64,000 bases of DNA from Clostridiaceae bacterium (GTDB taxonomy: Bacteria; Bacillota; Clostridia; Oscillospirales; Acutalibacteraceae). The notes beneath the pieces were generated by a model, which saw only the letters and a program-made list of their open reading frames with translations, made no database searches and was not told the origin of the DNA. Shown piece by piece: positions 7,663-16,081 of the stretch. Position 1 is the stretch's first letter. Each line of letters begins with the position of its first letter. The DNA lies in contig JAEDLK010000001.1 of assembly GCA_016295355.1 (NCBI GenBank), positions 40,269-104,268 of the forward strand, written 5' to 3'. The position numbers and the translations under genes are program-made.

Positions 7663-10256
7663 TCTCTGTACTCCTCTATTGTAAAGGCCTCAAACACATC
7701 ACCCTGCTTGATATCGGCAAACTTTTCAAGGCTGATACCGCATTCATAACCGGAGGCGACTTCTTTTACATCATCCTTAAACCGACGCAGAGAGGCTATG
7801 GTATCCTCGGCCACCACGATACCGTCACGCACCACACGAATCTGGGCGTTACGGGTAACCTTACCGTCTGTGACATAACAACCGGCTACCGTACCGACAT
7901 TGGAAATCTTATAAATATCCCGTACCTCAATACTGCCCAAGGCGACTTCCCTGGTTTTGGGAGCCAGCATACCCTTCATGGCCGCTTCGATTTCGTCAAT
8001 GCAGTCATAAATGACACGGTAGGTACGAATATCCACACCATCCCGTTCGGCAGCCGCTTTGGCGACACTGTCCGGACGGACATTGAAGCCAACGATCAAA
8101 GCACCGGAGGTACCGGCCAACATGACATCGCTTTCATTGATGGCACCCACACCGCCGTGAATGACACGAACACGGACTTCTTCACCAGACAGCTTAACAA
8201 GCGAATCACGAACGGCCTCAACAGAGCCCTGAACATCTGCCTTAACAATGACATTCAGTTCTTTCAGTTCGCCCTCGTTCAACTGGCTGAACAAATTATC
8301 CAAAGTCACCTTGGTGGTGGCGTTAAACTGCTCTTCCTTAATCTTTTGCTTACGCTGTTCGACCAGTTCACGAGCCAAACGCTCATCCGAAACCGCATCG
8401 AAGCCGTCACCGGCCGACGGCGTTTCGGCCAAACCGGTAATCTCCACCGGCACACTTGGGCCGGCCTCCTTAAGAGCTCTGCCGTTTTCGTTAAACATGG
8501 TTCTCACGCGGCCGACGGTGGTTCCGGCCACAATAATATCGCCGGCGTGCAACGTACCGCTTTGTACCAACAGCGTGGCAATCGGTCCGCGACCTTTATC
8601 TAATCTGGCCTCAATAACCACACCCTTGGCCTTGCGGTCGGGGTTGGCTTTCAGTTCCAACATATCGGTCACCAACAGCACATTTTCAAGCAGGTTATCA
8701 ATCCCCTCATGTGTCTTGGCGGATACCGGAACGCAAATGACATCTCCGCCCCACTTTTCCGGAACCAATTCATGCTCGGTCAACTGTTGCATAATCCGAT
8801 CCGGGTTGGCCTCCGGCTTATCCATTTTGTTAATGGCCACAATGACTTGGATGTTCGCCGCCTTGGCATGGCTGATGGCCTCCACCGTCTGGGGCATGAT
8901 ACCGTCATCGGCGGCGACCACCAAGATGGCAATATCGGTTGCCATGGCGCCGCGCTGTCGCATAGCTGTAAAAGCCGCATGGCCGGGCGTATCCAAAAAG
9001 GTCATTCCTCGGCCGTTGTAGTTCACCCGATAAGCACCGATGTGCTGGGTAATACCACCGGCCTCGGTGTCTGTCACGGCACTGTTGCGGATGGCGTCTA
9101 AAATCGAGGTCTTACCGTGGTCAACATGACCCATAACAACCACCACCGGATCTCTTGGCTTGAGGTCCTCGGCTTTATCCTCGAATTCATCCATGATTTG
9201 CTCTTCGATGGTGACCACAACCTGCTTTTCAATGCGGGCGCCCATCTCGGTTACCACGATTTCAGCCGTATCATAGTCAATGGTTTGATTGACCGTTGCC
9301 ATCATGCCCAACTTCATCAAAGTCTTAATGACATCGACGGCGGTCTTTTTCAGCTTGACAGCCAAATCGCCCACGGTGATTTCCTCACCGACCGTGACGG
9401 TAATGGGGGTCTTTTTGATCTTTTCAAGCTGTAAACGACGCAGTTTATCGGCCTCGGTCTCCCGTTTAGCGCCCTGCGGACGGCGGTTCTGCGACTTTTG
9501 TCTGATTTTTTGCTTATGCGCATAATTGTCCTTCATGGCGTCAGCCGGGGCAATTCTCTCATACTTTTCATTATATTTGTCAATGTTGACGTTGCTGGTA
9601 CGGGTATCAACACGGCGAATCTCGGCCGGTCCTCTTTTCGGCGTCAAACCGACCGTTTCCTTTTCACGCTTTTTGAACGGATTGGGATCAGACGGCTTAT
9701 GAACCACCGGCTCCTTAGTCTTATCGGGCTTCGCCGTCTGGTTTTTCGGTTGTGCCTTTGCGGTAGGCGCTTTGGCTGCCGGCTGACTCTTTTTCTCCTG
9801 TTCATCGGTACGGGACTTTTCGGCCTTGGCCTTTTCCTCGGCCGCTTTTTGTTCGGCTGCCTTTTTAGCCTGTGCTTCGGCTTTCTTTTGAGCCTCCGCC
9901 GCCTCAGCGGCCGCCTTTTTAGCTTGCGCTTCGGCTTTCTTTTGAGCCTCCGCTGCCTCAGCGGCCGCCTTTAATTGCTCCAGCACAGCCATTTGCTCGG
10001 CCAACTTTTTGTCTTTAACAGCCTGACGCTCCGCTGCATTCTTCTGACGCGCCTCTGCACCGGTGGAAAAATAATCGTCAAAGCTCTTCACCCGGCGAGA
10101 GGCCGTCAAATGCTCAAAAAACACATCGAACTCTCTCTCATCCAACGAAGCACCGGATTTTTTCTCGACGCCCAGTTCTTTTTCAATGAGAGCAATCAGA
10201 TCCTTATTGACCATTTCAAGATCCTTTGCCAGATCGCTGATTTTAATTTTCGCCAT
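7659..10256 (-). CDS. infB: Translation initiation factor IF-2
   Basis: IF-2 is the GTPase that brings initiator tRNA to the 30S subunit. Start chosen at ATG 10256 (MAKIKISDLAK) because AGGAGG lies just upstream; the longer frame runs into ylxQ. The 865-residue product has a short IF2 N-domain, then an Ala/Lys/Glu-rich linker with a near-exact repeat (AEAAEAQKKAEAQAKKA, about 100-140), a second IF2_N domain (about 285-340), the GTPase with GHVDHGKT (376-383), DTPGHAAF and NKMD, and C-terminal beta-barrels. The charged linker is probably a flexible helix. The gene sits between ylxQ and rbfA in the conserved operon order. Confidence 0.96.
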   Translation of the reverse strand: MAKIKISDLAKDLEMVNKDLIALIEKELGVEKKSGASLDEREFDVFFEHLTASRRVKSFDDYFSTGAEARQKNAAERQAVKDKKLAEQMAVLEQLKAAAEAAEAQKKAEAQAKKAAAEAAEAQKKAEAQAKKAAEQKAAEEKAKAEKSRTDEQEKKSQPAAKAPTAKAQPKNQTAKPDKTKEPVVHKPSDPNPFKKREKETVGLTPKRGPAEIRRVDTRTSNVNIDKYNEKYERIAPADAMKDNYAHKQKIRQKSQNRRPQGAKRETEADKLRRLQLEKIKKTPITVTVGEEITVGDLAVKLKKTAVDVIKTLMKLGMMATVNQTIDYDTAEIVVTEMGARIEKQVVVTIEEQIMDEFEDKAEDLKPRDPVVVVMGHVDHGKTSILDAIRNSAVTDTEAGGITQHIGAYRVNYNGRGMTFLDTPGHAAFTAMRQRGAMATDIAILVVAADDGIMPQTVEAISHAKAANIQVIVAINKMDKPEANPDRIMQQLTEHELVPEKWGGDVICVPVSAKTHEGIDNLLENVLLVTDMLELKANPDRKAKGVVIEARLDKGRGPIATLLVQSGTLHAGDIIVAGTTVGRVRTMFNENGRALKEAGPSVPVEITGLAETPSAGDGFDAVSDERLARELVEQRKQKIKEEQFNATTKVTLDNLFSQLNEGELKELNVIVKADVQGSVEAVRDSLVKLSGEEVRVRVIHGGVGAINESDVMLAGTSGALIVGFNVRPDSVAKAAAERDGVDIRTYRVIYDCIDEIEAAMKGMLAPKTREVALGSIEVRDIYKISNVGTVAGCYVTDGKVTRNAQIRVVRDGIVVAEDTIASLRRFKDDVKEVASGYECGISLEKFADIKQGDVFEAFTIEEYRD

Positions 10257-10554
10257 AAGCCATTCCTCCTTTGATCGCTGCGGCAAACCCGCTGTCGTTC
10301 ACCGACAGGATGCCGCCCTTGTGTCCGGTGGCATGGTACAATGCTTCCATCTCTACACCGGTGTCCAATACTTCCACACCGGCCCGAGCAGCAAAATAGC
10401 ACATTTCCTTCCGACTCTTGGCGGAAAGATCGGAAGCCACCAATATTAACCTTGATCGCTTACGGGCCAGACTTTCTCTTGCGGCATCGGCGCCGAAGGA
10501 AAGATTGCCCGATTTGCTGGCAAAGCCCAGCAATGAAAGCACTTTAGGATTCAA
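10243..10554 (-). CDS. ylxQ: L7Ae-family RNA-binding protein YlxQ
   Basis: This 103-residue L7Ae/L30e-fold protein binds kink-turn-like RNA; its exact target in Firmicutes is unsettled. It opens NPKVLSLLGFASKSGNLSFG and has the LILVASDLSAKSRKE strand typical of the family. It overlaps rnpM upstream by 11 bases and the infB start downstream by 14. The nusA-rnpM-ylxQ-infB order is diagnostic. Confidence 0.92.
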   Translation of the reverse strand: MNPKVLSLLGFASKSGNLSFGADAARESLARKRSRLILVASDLSAKSRKEMCYFAARAGVEVLDTGVEMEALYHATGHKGGILSVNDSGFAAAIKGGMAYGEN

Positions 10555-10813
10555 CCGCTTTCAGCTCCTTTTGCAGAGCTTCCAAAACCGCCGACGGAAC
10601 CGGCGCGCCGAAAGCGTTTTCCATGCGTTTTTTCTTAACAGCCAAAGTAAGGCACGCTTCACTTTTACATATATACGCACCACGGCCGCCGGCCTTACCG
10701 GTCGGGTCAAGAAAGATCTGGCCTTCTTTGTTGCGCACCACACGAATCAGTGCCTTTTTTTCCTTGTGCTCGCCACAGCCAAGGCATTGGCGCAAGGGGA
10801 TTTTTTTGGTCAT
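10544..10813 (-). CDS. rnpM: YlxR/RnpM (DUF448) RNA-binding protein
   Basis: An 89-residue DUF448 protein. The family opens with a Cys pair in RQCLGCGEHKEKKALIRVV and contains the GRGAYIC motif, both present. In Bacillus subtilis this protein (RnpM, formerly YlxR) is reported to bind RNase P RNA and modulate processing; that role is extrapolated here. It lies three bases downstream of nusA and overlaps ylxQ. Confidence 0.92.
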   Translation of the reverse strand: MTKKIPLRQCLGCGEHKEKKALIRVVRNKEGQIFLDPTGKAGGRGAYICKSEACLTLAVKKKRMENAFGAPVPSAVLEALQKELKAVES

Positions 10814-10816
10814 GCT

Positions 10817-11914
10817 TTACTCCTCGGTTTTTTCTTCATAAAATCCGCTTTCGGGATGAATATCAATCTTCCAACCGGTCAAACGGGCGGCCAATCGTAC
10901 ATTTTGACCTTTGTTACCGATGGCCAAAGACAACTGGGAATCCGGCACCGTAACACGGCAGGCCTTGGGTTCCTCGCTGATAATCTCCACCGACAGAACC
11001 TTGGCCGGGGATAACGCCTCGCTGATAAACACAACGGGATCGTCGCTGTACTTCACAATGTCGATTTTTTCGCCGGCTAATTCTTCAACAATCTTGTTGA
11101 CCCGCACGCCGTGCTGACCGATACAGGCACCCACGGCATCAATATCGCTGCCGGTGCTGGCCACCGCAATTTTGGTACGGCTGCCGGCCTGACGGGAAAC
11201 AGACTTGATTTCCACCGTGCCGTCAAAGATTTCGGGAACTTCGGTTTCAAACAGGCGTTTGACCAAGCCGGAATGGGTACGGGAAATCATCACACGGGGA
11301 CCACGCTCGGTATCCTTGACCTCAACAATAAAGACCTTGATGTGGTCGCCTTCGTGAATCACCTCATCCGGCACCTGCTCTGCCTTGGGAAGCGTTGCCT
11401 CCGCACGGCCGATTAACAGGGTGGCATTGCCGGTCTTGGGATCTACCCGTTGAACGAGAGCCGATACGATTTCTTTTGTTTTGCTTTGGAATTCCGACAG
11501 AGTTTGATCCCGTTCGGCATCCCGAACGCCTTGACGGAAGTTGTTTCTGGAATTCTGTGCCACCACACGGCCGAACTTTCTCGGGTCAAGCGGCAAATCA
11601 ATAAAGCCGCGTTCCGGTGCGGTCGGATCCAACTTGGCAGCTTGTTCACAGCTCATCTGCGTGTAGGGATTCTCAACCTCTTCCACCACTTCCTTGTGAG
11701 CCACAACCGTAAAGATTTGGTTGACCGGATCAATGGTGCATTGAACCACATCAAATCCGCCGTAATCCTTACGAGATGCCACCACAATCGCGTCAGCGAT
11801 TTTTTCGGCAATAAACTGTTGCGGAATGCCTTTCTCGGCTTCCATCGCCGCCAAGGCATTAAAAAATTCCGCAAAATCAACCTGTGCATTTGTGTTTTTA
11901 GCTTTTCTAGCCAT
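10817..11914 (-). CDS. nusA: Transcription termination/antitermination factor NusA
   Basis: NusA binds RNA polymerase and nascent RNA to control pausing and termination. The 365-residue product has the N-terminal polymerase-binding domain, an S1 domain (about 130-200, including GDHIKVFIVEVKDTERGPRVMIS), and two KH domains (about 225-345, including GQHGVRVNKIVEELAGEKIDIV). It lacks the C-terminal acidic repeats of proteobacterial NusA, as is usual in Firmicutes. Its start overlaps the rimP stop by eight bases. Confidence 0.95.
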   Translation of the reverse strand: MARKAKNTNAQVDFAEFFNALAAMEAEKGIPQQFIAEKIADAIVVASRKDYGGFDVVQCTIDPVNQIFTVVAHKEVVEEVENPYTQMSCEQAAKLDPTAPERGFIDLPLDPRKFGRVVAQNSRNNFRQGVRDAERDQTLSEFQSKTKEIVSALVQRVDPKTGNATLLIGRAEATLPKAEQVPDEVIHEGDHIKVFIVEVKDTERGPRVMISRTHSGLVKRLFETEVPEIFDGTVEIKSVSRQAGSRTKIAVASTGSDIDAVGACIGQHGVRVNKIVEELAGEKIDIVKYSDDPVVFISEALSPAKVLSVEIISEEPKACRVTVPDSQLSLAIGNKGQNVRLAARLTGWKIDIHPESGFYEEKTEE

Positions 11915-12383
11915 TTTCCTTTGTACCTCCCGCTATACTGTCGGCCGCTTTGACCGATGCAATGTCCTCTTTTGTTAAACAATATGTCTTTTCGCCGTCT
12001 GCCAGGATTAAGGTCCCGTCATACGACAACAGTTGACCGGTGATCTCTTTGGCCGACTCAACCGCCCGATACAAGCGAACCGTCACCGGCTTGCCGATAA
12101 AGGCCGCAAAATGTTCAGGTCTTGTCAGTTCCCGATTGATACCGGGGGAACAAACCTCCAAACAATACGAACGGTCGATGGGGTCAGCCTCATCCAAAAT
12201 GGGATCAATGGCGTGAGACACATTCACGCAATCGTCAATGCCGACACCGCCCTCTTTATCAATAAAGACTCGCAAAAAATAATCCGCGCCCTCCTTGACA
12301 AAGCGGACATCCCATAAAGACACTCCCTGTGCCTGCACCGCATCGGCGATCAGCTCGGTGACGGTCTGTGCAATATTCGCCAT
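11907..12383 (-). CDS. rimP: Ribosome maturation factor RimP
   Basis: RimP acts in 30S subunit assembly. Start chosen at ATG 12383 (MANIAQTVTEL), preceded by GGGAGG, giving 158 residues. Family features are the DCVNVSHAIDPILDE segment and YCLEVCSPGINRELTRPEHF. It is the first gene of the operon running down to ribF; a terminator-like hairpin at 12411-12436 separates it from spoVT. Confidence 0.93.
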   Translation of the reverse strand: MANIAQTVTELIADAVQAQGVSLWDVRFVKEGADYFLRVFIDKEGGVGIDDCVNVSHAIDPILDEADPIDRSYCLEVCSPGINRELTRPEHFAAFIGKPVTVRLYRAVESAKEITGQLLSYDGTLILADGEKTYCLTKEDIASVKAADSIAGGTKENG

Positions 12384-12410
12384 AGGCTCCCTCCCAGATT
12401 TCATAAGAAA

Positions 12411-12436
12411 AGTGAGCGACCGATTGGCCGCTCACT
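12411..12436 (-). terminator. Terminator downstream of spoVT
   Basis: The stem AGTGAGCG/CGCTCACT is followed on the minus strand by TTTTCTT. It lies between the end of spoVT and the first gene of the rimP operon. Confidence 0.7.
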
Positions 12437-12496
12437 CACTGAATCCTTTCTTACAATGGTAGTATACCACAACTTTTCGATAAATGCAAGTCTTTT

Positions 12497-13027
12497 TTAT
12501 TCCATTTGCCGGCCCAAAAACTGCGCTGCCACGGCAGCTAACTTTCCGTCGGCCTCATTGGCCGATGTTGTCTCCTTGTTGGCGGCTAAAATCACCGCTC
12601 CCGTTAAGTCCCCGGCTGACAGAATCGGCTCGACAATACACGCTCGGTATTCACTGCCTTCTAACACGAGCGGCCCGTTGCCGGAAAAAACCTTTTGCCG
12701 GCGCTGTTCCATAATGTCTTCTAACTCGACAGTGTTACGACGCTCCAACACCTCACGCTTAGCAAGCCCGGCCGCCGCCACACAGTGGTCCCGGTCGGTA
12801 ATGATGACAGATAACTTTGTCGAACCGGCCATGCTCTCAGCAAACAATTCGGCAAAGGAAGATAACTCCCCGATGGGGGAATACTTCTTAAAAATAACCT
12901 CTCCCCCTGCATCGGTATAAATCTCCAGCGGGTCGCCTTCGCGGATTCTCATAGTCCTTCTTATTTCTTTTGGGATAACCACACGACCTAAATCGTCTAT
13001 CCTACGAACTATACCTGTAGCTTTCAT
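12497..13027 (-). CDS. spoVT: Stage V sporulation transcription factor SpoVT
   Basis: SpoVT is an AbrB-type DNA-binding protein that tunes sigma-G-dependent genes in the forespore. The 176-residue product has the swapped-hairpin DNA-binding domain (residues 1-52: MKATGIVRRIDDLGRVVIPK, RRTMRIREGDPLEIYTD) followed by a GAF-like domain (about 55-176), matching SpoVT rather than the shorter AbrB. GAGGAG precedes ATG 13027. A GTATA-N17-GATAATA promoter lies 92 bases upstream. Two truncated genes with the same first codons lie at 15676-15864 and 16642-16716. Confidence 0.93.
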   Translation of the reverse strand: MKATGIVRRIDDLGRVVIPKEIRRTMRIREGDPLEIYTDAGGEVIFKKYSPIGELSSFAELFAESMAGSTKLSVIITDRDHCVAAAGLAKREVLERRNTVELEDIMEQRRQKVFSGNGPLVLEGSEYRACIVEPILSAGDLTGAVILAANKETTSANEADGKLAAVAAQFLGRQME

Positions 13028-13118
13028 ATATAAATTCTCCTCTGTTTTAGATAATTAAAACTTTTAAGTTCCTTATATTAATTTTGATTCACTTTAGGAA
13101 CTTTTATTACGATATTTC

Positions 13119-13147
13119 TATTATCTGTACACATAGGAGATTTATAC
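13119..13147 (-). promoter_or_regulatory. Forespore (sigma-G/F-type) promoter of spoVT
   Basis: The minus strand reads GTATA, 17 bases, GATAATA, close to the sigma-G pattern GHATR-N17/18-CATWHTA. The same elements with identical spacing precede both spoVT-like fragments (15962-15990 and 16751-16779), which strengthens the call. Confidence 0.6.
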
Positions 13148-13195
13148 TTGCTATATATACTTACGTTTTAAAAAATTAAAATTCAAAGAATACTT

Positions 13196-14068
13196 TTACC
13201 ATGCTGTTGGAACTCCGTCAACATAATGCCAAGAATTTTCTTTTTGTTCCTCACTATAATAAAAAACTTTGCCGCCTGCGCCATTCAATTCGACCTGCGT
13301 TGCAGGGTGTACTACAGGTTTTAATATTTTGTTAAAATCATTTTCTGTTGATTCATAAAATAATATACAATTTGATTCCCCGTTAACACGAGCGCCAATT
13401 TCTTCAACAGATTTAGGTATAACAATGTTAGCCGCACCTCTTGTAAAATAGAACGCTTTATATCCTATTCTTTTTACCGAAGAAGGTATAGATATTTTTT
13501 CAAAAGTACATCTTAAGAAAGCACATCTGCTAATGCTTGTTACTCCTTCTTCAATTATAATTTCTTTAATTAATGTTGTGTAACGATTCCAAGGCATTGA
13601 TTTTCCATCATTCAGAGGATCACTCAATTGTATGGACTGATAATATTCGGCCATATCTCCCGTTCCAGAAATCACTAAACTATAATCATCATAATATGTC
13701 CAAGTTACATTTTCCCCACAAGGACCACTATCTATTATTTTTGCTGATACTATAATTTTACAGGTTGCAGAGATGCCATTAGGAGTTGTTGCGGTGATTT
13801 CACAAGTGCCTTTATTCTTTGCTAAAACTTCACCGCCAAAATATTTAGCAATATTTTCGTCACTTGATTTCCAAGTGATTTTATCCTTCATATCTTCAGA
13901 TGTTGTTTCTATAAGTAATGGTGTAGTCTCCCCTATCGGCAATGTAATTTCTGTTTCTGAAAGTTTTATAGTTTGATTATCTTCTATTTTTGATTTCAAA
14001 TCATTATTGCAAGCAGAAAGAGAAAATAACATACAAATAACCATTAAAATTGTAATAGTTTTTTTCAT
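13196..14068 (-). CDS. Lipoprotein with Big_2 and BspA-type leucine-rich segments
   Basis: This 290-residue protein has a lipoprotein signal peptide with lipobox LSAC (Cys about 20). Residues about 35-108 look like a bacterial Ig-like (Big_2) domain: LSETEITLPIGETTPL, TWKSSDENIA, NKGTCEITATT. Residues about 115-265 resemble BspA/LRR_5 repeats (GTGDMAEYY, IIEEGVTSISRCAF, ISIPSSVKRIGYKAF, IVIPKSVEEIG). Such proteins are surface-anchored adhesion or binding modules. The gene is AT-rich compared with its neighbours, using many TTT/AAT/ATA codons, and sits in the cassette between spoVT and its fragments, which suggests acquisition. Confidence 0.75.
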   Translation of the reverse strand: MKKTITILMVICMLFSLSACNNDLKSKIEDNQTIKLSETEITLPIGETTPLLIETTSEDMKDKITWKSSDENIAKYFGGEVLAKNKGTCEITATTPNGISATCKIIVSAKIIDSGPCGENVTWTYYDDYSLVISGTGDMAEYYQSIQLSDPLNDGKSMPWNRYTTLIKEIIIEEGVTSISRCAFLRCTFEKISIPSSVKRIGYKAFYFTRGAANIVIPKSVEEIGARVNGESNCILFYESTENDFNKILKPVVHPATQVELNGAGGKVFYYSEEQKENSWHYVDGVPTAW

Positions 14069-14425
14069 AAACTACGCCCCATAAAGTTTAATTTATAAGC
14101 GTAGTATAACATGAAACTTAAAATATTGCAATGATATGTATTTATAAATCTAACCTTTCTGCAATACTTGTCATACCGAAAACAAATTTGTCGATAGGTG
14201 TCAATGTGACGATAATAAAGAATAACTTTAACAAATAATGCATAATTTAAATACAATTATGTATATTAATTACACGTGTATAATATCATTCGCTAACAAT
14301 AAATAGAAAAACTGCAGTATATCGACATAATTATAAAAATTAGAACCTTTCAATTAAAAAAATGCTTGATTTTTAATTTGATATGTGTTATTATTGTCAA
14401 TACAATAAAAAATGGGGTGATTTAT
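14069..14425. other. AT-rich divergent spacer between lipoprotein and fic genes
   Basis: This spacer is strongly AT-rich and has no coding frame I trust. It should contain the promoters of the divergent lipoprotein and Fic genes, but no -35/-10 pair stands out clearly enough to list. Confidence 0.5.
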
Positions 14426-15673
14426 ATGCCTTATAAAGAATTAAAAGGTTTATATTATGAAAACAATGAGCAATATGCCAAAGAATATTTAAAAAGGTTT
14501 AATTCTGAAGAGTCCATAAAAATAAATTTTTATATAGGCGAAAATCAAGCTTTTTTTCTTCTAAATGCCGAAGTGATGTCGCTCGCTTATAAAATTTCAA
14601 AACTAGATAAAAAAATTAGCCAGTTATGCACTGACCTGCCAGGTGTAGCAATAGAACAATACTCAAAGAAATGTTTGATTGATGAAATTGTTATTACAAA
14701 CAAAATAGAAGGCGTCCACAGTAGTAGAAAAGAAATAGGTGAAGCGCTAGATATTTTAGAAACCCAATCCAATGCAAAAGGGAAAAAGCAGAGATTTCTT
14801 AGTTTAGTTAATAAATATCTAAAATTAATAAAAAAAGAAACAATTTCTTTAAAAAGTTGTAAAGATATCAGAGAAATTTATGATGAGGTATTTTTAGAAG
14901 AAGTTATCCATGAAGACCCTTCTAATAAACCTGACGGAAAAATTTTCAGAAAAGATTCTGTTTCTATTTATAGTGAAACCGATAGAGTAATTCACACTGG
15001 CATTTTGCCAGAAGAAAAAATTATCAAATCAACAGAACAGGCTCTGAATTTTTTAAATGATGAATCAGTCGATGATTTGTTTAGGGTTTGCGTATTTCAC
15101 TATCTTATCGAATATATCCATCCTTTTTACGATGGAAATGGCAGATTAGGAAGGTTTATATTTAGTTATGGTATTTCTAAAACTCTATCGCCGTTAATCG
15201 CTTTTAGAATATCTGAAACTATTAAAGAAAATATTAGCTCATATTATAAAGCATTCAAGATATGTAATGACCAAAGGAACTTGGGCGATATCACTCCATT
15301 TTTGTTAATGCAGTTAAATATGATTTATGTTGCAATGCAAGAATTAGAAAAATCCTTATATCAAAGGAAAGCCACTTGGAAAAAATATGAAACAGCGATA
15401 CAAAAATACTGTAAGAATAATACAACTTTACGCACATTATATAGTTTGCTAATTCAAGCCGCACTTTTCAGTGAAAAAGGCATTTCTATGCAACAGTTGA
15501 TAAAACATATGTGTATTAGTGGATATATGATTAAAAAATATATGAATGAGATTCCCGAACAATTTTTAATCATCAAACAAAAAAACAAGTTTAAATATTA
15601 TAGTTTAAATATCGAAAAACTTAATTCTGTTATTCTCGAAGAAAGTGTTGAAAATCTTAAAGACCTAGGGTGA
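14426..15673 (+). CDS. Fic/DOC-family AMP-transferase-like protein
   Basis: Fic proteins usually transfer AMP from ATP to hydroxyl side chains of target proteins. I chose ATG 14426 (MPYKELKGLYY) after GGGGTG, giving 415 residues. The full Fic motif HPFYDGNGRLGR is present at about 232-243, with the catalytic His. An inhibitory-helix motif TNKIEG (about 91-96, pattern S/TxxxEG/N) precedes the Fic core, as in self-inhibited class II Fic proteins. A C-terminal winged-helix-like region follows (about 330-400). It is AT-rich and has no adjacent antitoxin gene. Its last codons lie in a perfect 21-bp palindrome. Target unknown. Confidence 0.88.
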   Translation: MPYKELKGLYYENNEQYAKEYLKRFNSEESIKINFYIGENQAFFLLNAEVMSLAYKISKLDKKISQLCTDLPGVAIEQYSKKCLIDEIVITNKIEGVHSSRKEIGEALDILETQSNAKGKKQRFLSLVNKYLKLIKKETISLKSCKDIREIYDEVFLEEVIHEDPSNKPDGKIFRKDSVSIYSETDRVIHTGILPEEKIIKSTEQALNFLNDESVDDLFRVCVFHYLIEYIHPFYDGNGRLGRFIFSYGISKTLSPLIAFRISETIKENISSYYKAFKICNDQRNLGDITPFLLMQLNMIYVAMQELEKSLYQRKATWKKYETAIQKYCKNNTTLRTLYSLLIQAALFSEKGISMQQLIKHMCISGYMIKKYMNEIPEQFLIIKQKNKFKYYSLNIEKLNSVILEESVENLKDLG

Positions 15674-15696
15674 TTTCACCCTAGGTCTTTAAGATT
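15653..15696. terminator. Perfect 21-bp palindrome ending two convergent genes
   Basis: Two 21-base arms are exact reverse complements around a two-base loop (15674-15675). The stop codons of fic (plus) and of the spoVT-like fragment (minus) both lie inside it, two bases apart. Because the arms are coding, both proteins end in the same residues, NLKDLG. The T-rich sequence beyond it fits a bidirectional terminator. Confidence 0.8.
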
Positions 15697-15864
15697 TATT
15701 ATTCTAGAATACACACTATGTATCGCCCAGCAAAACCTGTCAAGCGGTGTCAATGTTGTCTGTGACGGGTCTCCCTCTCGTATACGCATGGTTCTTCTTA
15801 TTTCTTTGGGGATCACCACCCTGCCGAGATCGTCTATTCTACGAACGATTCCTGTTGCTTTCAC
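15676..15864 (-). pseudogene. Truncated spoVT paralog (second copy)
   Basis: The first 33 residues (starting MKATGIVRRIDDLGRVVIPK and ending RTMRIREGDP) are identical to SpoVT, yet about half of the codons differ synonymously. It is thus an old paralog kept under selection, not a recent copy. After Pro33 the frame switches to unrelated sequence and ends 29 residues later in the fic-side palindrome; the GAF domain is missing. It keeps a GTG start with AAAGGAG and a spoVT-like promoter (15962-15990), so a 62-residue peptide containing most of the DNA-binding hairpin could still be made. Call it a pseudogene or a possible micro-regulator. Confidence 0.75.
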
Positions 15865-15890
15865 AGTATATCTTTCTCCTTTACAGACTC

Positions 15891-15938
15891 GTAGGGGCGG
15901 GGTCTCCCCGCCCGTGGGACGGGAAACCCGTCCCCTAC
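15891..15938. repeat. GC-rich palindromic repeat in a leader
   Basis: A compact element reads GTAGGGGCGGGG, then CCCCGCCC, then GGGACGGG-aaa-CCCGTCCC, then CCTAC, forming nested hairpins with GTAGGGG/CCCCTAC ends. It contrasts sharply with the AT-rich surroundings and lies between the promoter and the start of the truncated spoVT paralog. It looks like a REP-type or miniature mobile repeat. Confidence 0.6.
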
Positions 15939-15961
15939 AATTATTTTACAAATTACGCTGT

Positions 15962-15990
15962 TAGTATCTGTAAAGAACGGGGAAGTATAC
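15962..15990 (-). promoter_or_regulatory. Forespore-type promoter, second spoVT copy
   Basis: The minus strand reads GTATA, 17 bases, GATACTA, the same elements and spacing as upstream of full-length spoVT. The GC-rich repeat at 15891-15938 separates it from the start codon. Confidence 0.55.
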
Positions 15991-16081
15991 AAATTACTAC
16001 AACGTCAAAAATATATTTCCCTTGACTTTCAATGCTAGGTTTGTTTTAATTATATTATATAAAAAGGGAGGCTATATCTTT

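Noticed and set aside
9498..9974. Long plus-strand frames opposite infB, rich in Leu/Phe/Gly/Arg
   Set aside because: They are antisense shadows of the Ala/Lys/Glu-rich IF-2 linker repeats, without ribosome sites.
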